Assembly (NCBI GenBank): GCA_944354125.1
Contig: CALVPT010000015.1
Span: 1 to 36,861 of the forward strand
Source of the DNA: an uncultured Clostridia bacterium
GTDB lineage: Bacteria; Bacillota; Clostridia; Christensenellales; Borkfalkiaceae
DNA length: 36,861 bases
Direction: 5' to 3'
How positions within the stretch are numbered: the first letter of the stretch is position 1; the number at the start of each line of letters is the position of its first letter. The position numbers and the translations under genes are program-made. The notes below the pieces were generated by a model. That model did not search any database. It was not told where the DNA came from and saw nothing but the letters and a program-made list of their open reading frames with translations. Positions 32,860 to 36,861 of the stretch are shown one piece after another.

Positions 32860-33552
32860 ATGGAAGATAAGGATCTGACTGTCATATACGAAGACAACCA
32901 CATAATCGTCGTATTAAAGCCGCAGAACGTCGCGTGCTGTCCAGACGAGAGCGGCGACGACAATCTGCTCGACTGCATAAAGCGCTACATCAAGCAGAAA
33001 TACAACAAGCAGGGCAATGCCTTCGTCGGACTGGTTCACAGGCTGGACAGGCCTACGGGCGGAGTAATGGTCTTTGCCAAGACCAGCAAGGCGGCGGCAA
33101 GACTTACCGAGCAGATGAAGACGGGCGGCTTCGAAAAGAAGTATCTCACCGTGCTCTGCGGCGTGCCTAACAGGCCGTCGGCGACGCTCGAAAACTATCT
33201 CAGGAAAAATTCGGTGACAAACACCGTCTATGTGTGCACGCAGTCGGAGGAAGGCGCCAAGTTCGCCGCGCTCGACTATAAAGTGCTGGAGGAAAAGGAC
33301 GGACTGTCGCTTGCCGAAGTCACCCTTCATACGGGCAGAACGCATCAGATAAGGGTGCAGATGTCCGCCATAAACTGTCCCGTCTACGGCGATATGCGCT
33401 ACGGCGGCGACAAGGCGGTCAAGGGAAAGCTTGCGCTCTGGGCATATCTTTTAAGGTTCACTCATCCCACGACGGGCGAAAAGATGTGCTTCAAGGTCGA
33501 ACCTCCCGTGGACGAAGGCGTCTGGAAGCGCTTCAAAATAGACATTCTATAG
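32860..33552 (+). CDS. RluA-family pseudouridine synthase
   Basis: A 230-residue enzyme of the RluA/RluD family that converts uridine to pseudouridine in rRNA or tRNA. The catalytic Asp63 is in HRLDRPTGG, and the second motif RTHQIRVQ is intact. There is no N-terminal S4 domain, so this is a short form. The ATG has no strong ribosome binding site, but it follows the methyltransferase stop by only 29 bp, so the two are likely co-transcribed. The target site cannot be named. Confidence 0.9.
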   Translation: MEDKDLTVIYEDNHIIVVLKPQNVACCPDESGDDNLLDCIKRYIKQKYNKQGNAFVGLVHRLDRPTGGVMVFAKTSKAAARLTEQMKTGGFEKKYLTVLCGVPNRPSATLENYLRKNSVTNTVYVCTQSEEGAKFAALDYKVLEEKDGLSLAEVTLHTGRTHQIRVQMSAINCPVYGDMRYGGDKAVKGKLALWAYLLRFTHPTTGEKMCFKVEPPVDEGVWKRFKIDIL

Positions 33553-33614
33553 GCCGCTTTCTGATAAAAGTCGTCAATTATTTGTGAAAAAGCTTTAGGT
33601 TAAGGGCAAAGTTA

Positions 33615-33644
33615 TTGACAAACCTCGCCCCTCTATTGTAAAAT
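33615..33644 (+). promoter_or_regulatory. Promoter of the large surface protein gene
   Basis: Perfect TTGACA (33615-33620), 18-bp spacer, TAAAAT (33639-33644), with a TG just before the -10. It gives a leader of roughly 30 nt and rules out the TTG at 33644 as the start. Confidence 0.9.
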
Positions 33645-33682
33645 TGAAGAGCTATACAAAAAATCATTTAGGGTTTCATACA

Positions 33683-36100
33683 ATGAAAAGATATAAGATT
33701 TCGATTGTAACATTGTTGGCAGCGCTGTTGCTGTTCGTGCTGTCGGCGGTAATAGTTCTTTCGCCTACCGCCGCATATGCGGCAGACCGCTACGTGACGG
33801 TAAACGGCACTAACATATTCTACACCTCGATAAGGGGTGCGGAAGTGACCTCCGCCGAGGAAACTTCTGACGGCGAGACTCACACGTATACGATGTTCAG
33901 AATCGGCGAGGAGCAGACGGTCACCTACCGCAAGAACCTCGCATATTCCTGGAAGTCGGCTTCCGAAGAGGGGGAAGAGGGCGTATATCAGACCAGAAAC
34001 TTCTCCATGACAATCGGATTTGCCAATACTGCTTTTGAAAGCTACGTCATCAGGTTCCAGTCGCAGCAATACGTTGCAACCGAGGACAAGATAACCGAAA
34101 ACTACCTCATCTTCAAACCCGCTGAGGGCGGCGTTTCGGTATATCATTCCCAGGATGCAGACTGGGCGGAGGATAAAGACCTCGCAGCCATTGCAACCTT
34201 CTCCGTTTCGGACAACTCAAGGATTGCAATTAAGTTTGCATCGTTTGCGGACGGCAACTACACCGTAAGCTTATCTTGCGGCGACGTCAGCGTTAACACG
34301 ACCTTCGAAAACGTCTACGAATCTTATGCAAAGTACGTTTCGTCCGGCGACAACGCAGTAACGCCCCTTACCTTCAGCGCTCAGTTTGCAGAGGATGCAC
34401 AGCCTGCCGAGGGAGAGGACAGCGTAAGCGCCTGCATGAAGCTGTACGAGCTCAACGGTCAGTCCTTCGAGCTCTACGATAACGACAGCGACGGCACATA
34501 TGACCAGGTAATCGACAATCAGCCTCCCGTAATGTGCTTCTCCACGACGCCTGCATACGTCGAATACGGCACGCGCTACAGCTTCGATTTCGTGCTCATC
34601 GACGTGCTCGCATCTTCGCCCCGTTCGACCTCTTACTTCTACGTTCTCTCCGGCGACCAGTACTCCGACAGCGAGTTCGACTATGACGCTACCGAGTTCG
34701 GCGAGGAAGAAGAATCGCCCTATACCAAGGTTTCCTCCGGCTCTTCGATAAGAGTTATAAGGGACGACGGCACCTTTGTTCCCTCCGAGTATATAAATGA
34801 CGAGGACGGCAACAGGGTATACGGCCTGGTTAAGATCTACTACGAAATTTCCGACGTCTCGGGTTCGACCGCCCAGACCGACAAGGTATTCATCGACTGG
34901 TACGCAAAGCAGGATGCGCTCGTCAACGTTGCAGACCTCAAGGGAACGCAGTCTGACGGCAGCGAAAACTTCCTTAAGCTCATAGACGGCAAGCAGGGCG
35001 TGACCTATGCAACCGAAAGCGAGACGACGCTCGAAGCGTATAAGGACAGAATAACCGCCATAGAAGAGGACTATCAGAAGAAGATTGACGATGCTATAGC
35101 CGCTCTCGAGGACGGCAAGCTCTACGCCGGCAGCGACAACTATTTCTATCTCCCCGCATTCGAATATGCGTCGGACGACTACGTATATCCCACCGATTTA
35201 AAGTATTCCATATATTATAAGGCGGAGACGAGCGGTTCGCACACCTCGCTTGCAAGCAATAATCTCTCCATAGCGCTCACCCAGCCCGATGTGACTTACA
35301 GATTTACCATCTTCGTCACCGACGAGTTCAGCTCGGATATGCGCTATCCCGACGGCGTCGACGAGGACGGCAACATAATCTGGAAGACCATCGCCGCAGG
35401 CGACATCTGGGAGGAGGAGAATGCAGAGCTTCTGCCCTTCTTCGAGTTCGAGGTTTCCTATAAGCCTGCAACCAGCGAAGACCCCGATGACCTCTCGATT
35501 GCATATGTAGGTTCTTCCTACGGCGGCGTATCCTTCGATATCAACGGCGTAGACGGCACCTATACGACCTCCTACAGACTGTATGTGTTCAACAGAAACG
35601 AAATGAATGACGAGCTCGGCCTCAACCTCACCTATGACGAGTTCGTAAACAACATCTCCGCACTTCTGAACAATACCTACAAAGAGGGCGTAAATACCCG
35701 CAAGTACTTCACGACGGTCAAGCCCGTTGCCGAGCTCAACGAAAACGATGCCAACTACGAGACGATGAGCGCATATAACTGGAGCACTTCCAGCACATCG
35801 TTCGTGCCTCAGTCGGTTGACGACTTCTATGTAATAGAGCTTACGCTTACGGATAACCGTTCGCAGGTCAGCACGCTCAACTATGCTACGGTAGTTGCCT
35901 CGGTAGAGACGACGGCGCTCAAGGGCGAAAGCGACTGGCTGGAAAACAATGTAGCTTCCGTAATTCTGCTTTCGATTGCAGGCGTATGCCTGATTGCACT
36001 CATAGTGCTTCTCATCGTAAAGCCCAAGGATAAGGGAGACATAGACATGGTGCTCGACGCCGAAGACAAGAAGAAGTCGGCAAAGAAGAGCAAGAAATAA
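33683..36100 (+). CDS. Large membrane-anchored surface protein
   Basis: An 805-residue protein with a signal peptide (residues 1-33, ending AYAA), a long beta-rich ectodomain with Asp/Glu/Ser-rich, Ig-like stretches, one C-terminal membrane helix (about 762-784) and a Lys-rich cytoplasmic tail. The ATG at 33683 is chosen because the promoter overlaps the alternative TTG at 33644. No named domain is clear. The calcium-type DNDSDGTYDQ segment (about 262-271) might bind calcium. The same layout (signal, beta ectodomain, one helix, basic tail) occurs in the two SH3-like surface proteins at 21244 and 23469. Followed by a good terminator. Confidence 0.82.
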   Translation: MKRYKISIVTLLAALLLFVLSAVIVLSPTAAYAADRYVTVNGTNIFYTSIRGAEVTSAEETSDGETHTYTMFRIGEEQTVTYRKNLAYSWKSASEEGEEGVYQTRNFSMTIGFANTAFESYVIRFQSQQYVATEDKITENYLIFKPAEGGVSVYHSQDADWAEDKDLAAIATFSVSDNSRIAIKFASFADGNYTVSLSCGDVSVNTTFENVYESYAKYVSSGDNAVTPLTFSAQFAEDAQPAEGEDSVSACMKLYELNGQSFELYDNDSDGTYDQVIDNQPPVMCFSTTPAYVEYGTRYSFDFVLIDVLASSPRSTSYFYVLSGDQYSDSEFDYDATEFGEEEESPYTKVSSGSSIRVIRDDGTFVPSEYINDEDGNRVYGLVKIYYEISDVSGSTAQTDKVFIDWYAKQDALVNVADLKGTQSDGSENFLKLIDGKQGVTYATESETTLEAYKDRITAIEEDYQKKIDDAIAALEDGKLYAGSDNYFYLPAFEYASDDYVYPTDLKYSIYYKAETSGSHTSLASNNLSIALTQPDVTYRFTIFVTDEFSSDMRYPDGVDEDGNIIWKTIAAGDIWEEENAELLPFFEFEVSYKPATSEDPDDLSIAYVGSSYGGVSFDINGVDGTYTTSYRLYVFNRNEMNDELGLNLTYDEFVNNISALLNNTYKEGVNTRKYFTTVKPVAELNENDANYETMSAYNWSTSSTSFVPQSVDDFYVIELTLTDNRSQVSTLNYATVVASVETTALKGESDWLENNVASVILLSIAGVCLIALIVLLIVKPKDKGDIDMVLDAEDKKKSAKKSKK

Positions 36101-36124
36101 TGCGCGGCGACAAATGCCGCATTG

Positions 36125-36157
36125 CAGAGTCCTGAATTTTCAGGGCTCTGTTTTTTT
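36125..36157 (+). terminator. Terminator after the surface protein gene
   Basis: CAGAGTCCTGA (36125-36135) pairs with TCAGGGCTCTG (36140-36150), one G-U pair, 4-nt loop, then seven T. Confidence 0.93.
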
Positions 36158-36241
36158 GTGCAGAAATTATCGGCGAATAAAATCTGGGATCGAAGGCGGC
36201 ATTTTAGTGCGCATATTTTATGCCGTCGCCCATTGAAAAGC

Positions 36242-36285
36242 TTGATTTCCTGTGTTACTATGTATATAAGCAGAGTTTGCTCTGC
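36242..36285 (+). promoter_or_regulatory. Promoter and leader hairpin of the His/Cys repeat gene
   Basis: TTGATT (36242-36247), 17 bp, TATAAG (36265-36270). The first bases of the expected message region form a hairpin GCAGAG (36270-36275), loop TTTG, CTCTGC (36280-36285). Confidence 0.6.
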
Positions 36286-36316
36286 GGACAAGATTTTATG
36301 GTTAAGGGGAAAAACT

Positions 36317-36861
36317 ATGAAATTAAAGAAAATTTTTACCGCGCTCATGGCGGCTTCGCTGGGAATAAGCGCGGCGTTCATGCCTGCCTGTCAATCAAGC
36401 TGTTCGGCAAACGGCGGCGGACATACGCATACCTATTCCGATTTATGGTCGTCAGACTCACAGAATCATTGGCACGCTGCCACCTGTGAGCATACTGACC
36501 TAAGGAGCGATGTGGCGGCGCATTCGGACGGCGACGGAGACGGCAAGTGCGACGCCTGCGGCTACATTATGGGGCAGACGCAGCCCGAGCACACGCATAC
36601 ATTCGAAAGCGCGTGGACATCCGACGAGAATGGGCATTGGCATGCGGCCACCTGCGAACATTCCGACCAAAGGAGCGGATATGCCGCACATTCTGACGGC
36701 GACGGAGACGGCAAGTGCGACGCCTGCGGCTACATTATGGAACAGACGCCGCCCGAGCATACGCATACATTTGAAAGCGCGTGGACATCCGACGAGACGG
36801 GGCATTGGCACGCGGCAACCTGCGAACATACCGACCAAAAGAGCGGATATGCCGCACATTC
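36317..36861 (+). CDS. Lipoprotein with tandem 56-residue His/Cys repeats (partial, cut by window end)
   Basis: At least 181 residues, running off the right edge. The start ATG has AAGGGGA six bases upstream. A signal peptide with a possible lipobox (FMPAC, Cys near residue 25) precedes a mature part made of repeats of exactly 168 bp (56 residues), with anchors at 36521, 36689 and 36857. Each unit has HTHTFESAW, GHWHAATCEH and GDGDGKCDACGYIM, so two His clusters and a CxxC. Similar repeats occur in surface proteins of many Clostridia; their role is unclear, and the ligands would suit zinc or another metal. DNA identity between units is high, so recent copying is likely. Confidence 0.85.
   Translation, partial: MKLKKIFTALMAASLGISAAFMPACQSSCSANGGGHTHTYSDLWSSDSQNHWHAATCEHTDLRSDVAAHSDGDGDGKCDACGYIMGQTQPEHTHTFESAWTSDENGHWHAATCEHSDQRSGYAAHSDGDGDGKCDACGYIMEQTPPEHTHTFESAWTSDETGHWHAATCEHTDQKSGYAAH

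Noticed and set aside
33644..33682. TTG start for the large surface protein
   Set aside because: The TTG overlaps the -10 box, so it would not be in the transcript; the ATG at 33683 begins a normal signal peptide.

Overview
The window looks like chromosomal DNA of an endospore-forming member of the Clostridia (Bacillota), probably from an uncultured gut lineage. The sporulation and germination genes (spmA, spmB, spoIVFA, spoIVFB, a gerA-type operon) support the spore-former call directly. The finer placement (something like Christensenellales) is only an impression from GC-rich genes separated by AT-rich gaps. No rRNA, tRNA, CRISPR array, transposase or integrase is visible.

Layout. Positions 1-410 hold the end of a 100-bp-period direct repeat and an AT-rich gap. 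Positions 411-1471 (minus) are spmB and spmA. Positions 1576-7232 (plus) are metG, tatD, rsmA, spoIVFA and spoIVFB. On the minus strand, 7112-8606 holds a phospholipase-C-like gene, which overlaps spoIVFB tail to tail, and an OGG-type DNA glycosylase. Positions 8776-12615 are the three-gene germinant receptor operon. Positions 12874-19306 carry housekeeping and transport genes: a membrane protein, trmB, a metallophosphoesterase, an unusual carbamoyltransferase, queH, an ABC ATPase with altered catalytic motifs, and a ten-TM-type permease. Positions 19378-22554 hold a polytopic membrane protein, a 50-residue protein and a large membrane-anchored surface protein. After a short insert at 22892-24128 comes a compact virus-derived block (24191-31698): large terminase, small acidic protein, portal, scaffold-like protein, major capsid protein, adaptor-like protein, nozzle/propeller-like protein and a terminal coiled-coil protein. 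Two strong hairpins close it. Host-type genes resume at 31961: an rRNA-type methyltransferase, a pseudouridine synthase, an 805-residue surface protein, and the start of a lipoprotein built from 56-residue His/Cys repeats.

The most interesting part is the virus-derived block. All its reading frames are open, they overlap by 4-14 nt or abut, and the terminase keeps its ATPase and nuclease residues. Yet the window has no integrase, repressor pair, replication, lysis, ejection or tailspike gene. That is the gene content expected of a small short-tailed DNA-packaging particle kept by the host (gene-transfer-agent-like), of a capsid-forming satellite that lost its mobility genes, or of a well-preserved remnant. 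The sequence alone does not decide between these. A second recurring theme is promoter placement: at several single genes a good sigma-A-type promoter puts the -10 box only 6-9 nt before the start codon, implying leaderless or nearly leaderless mRNAs.
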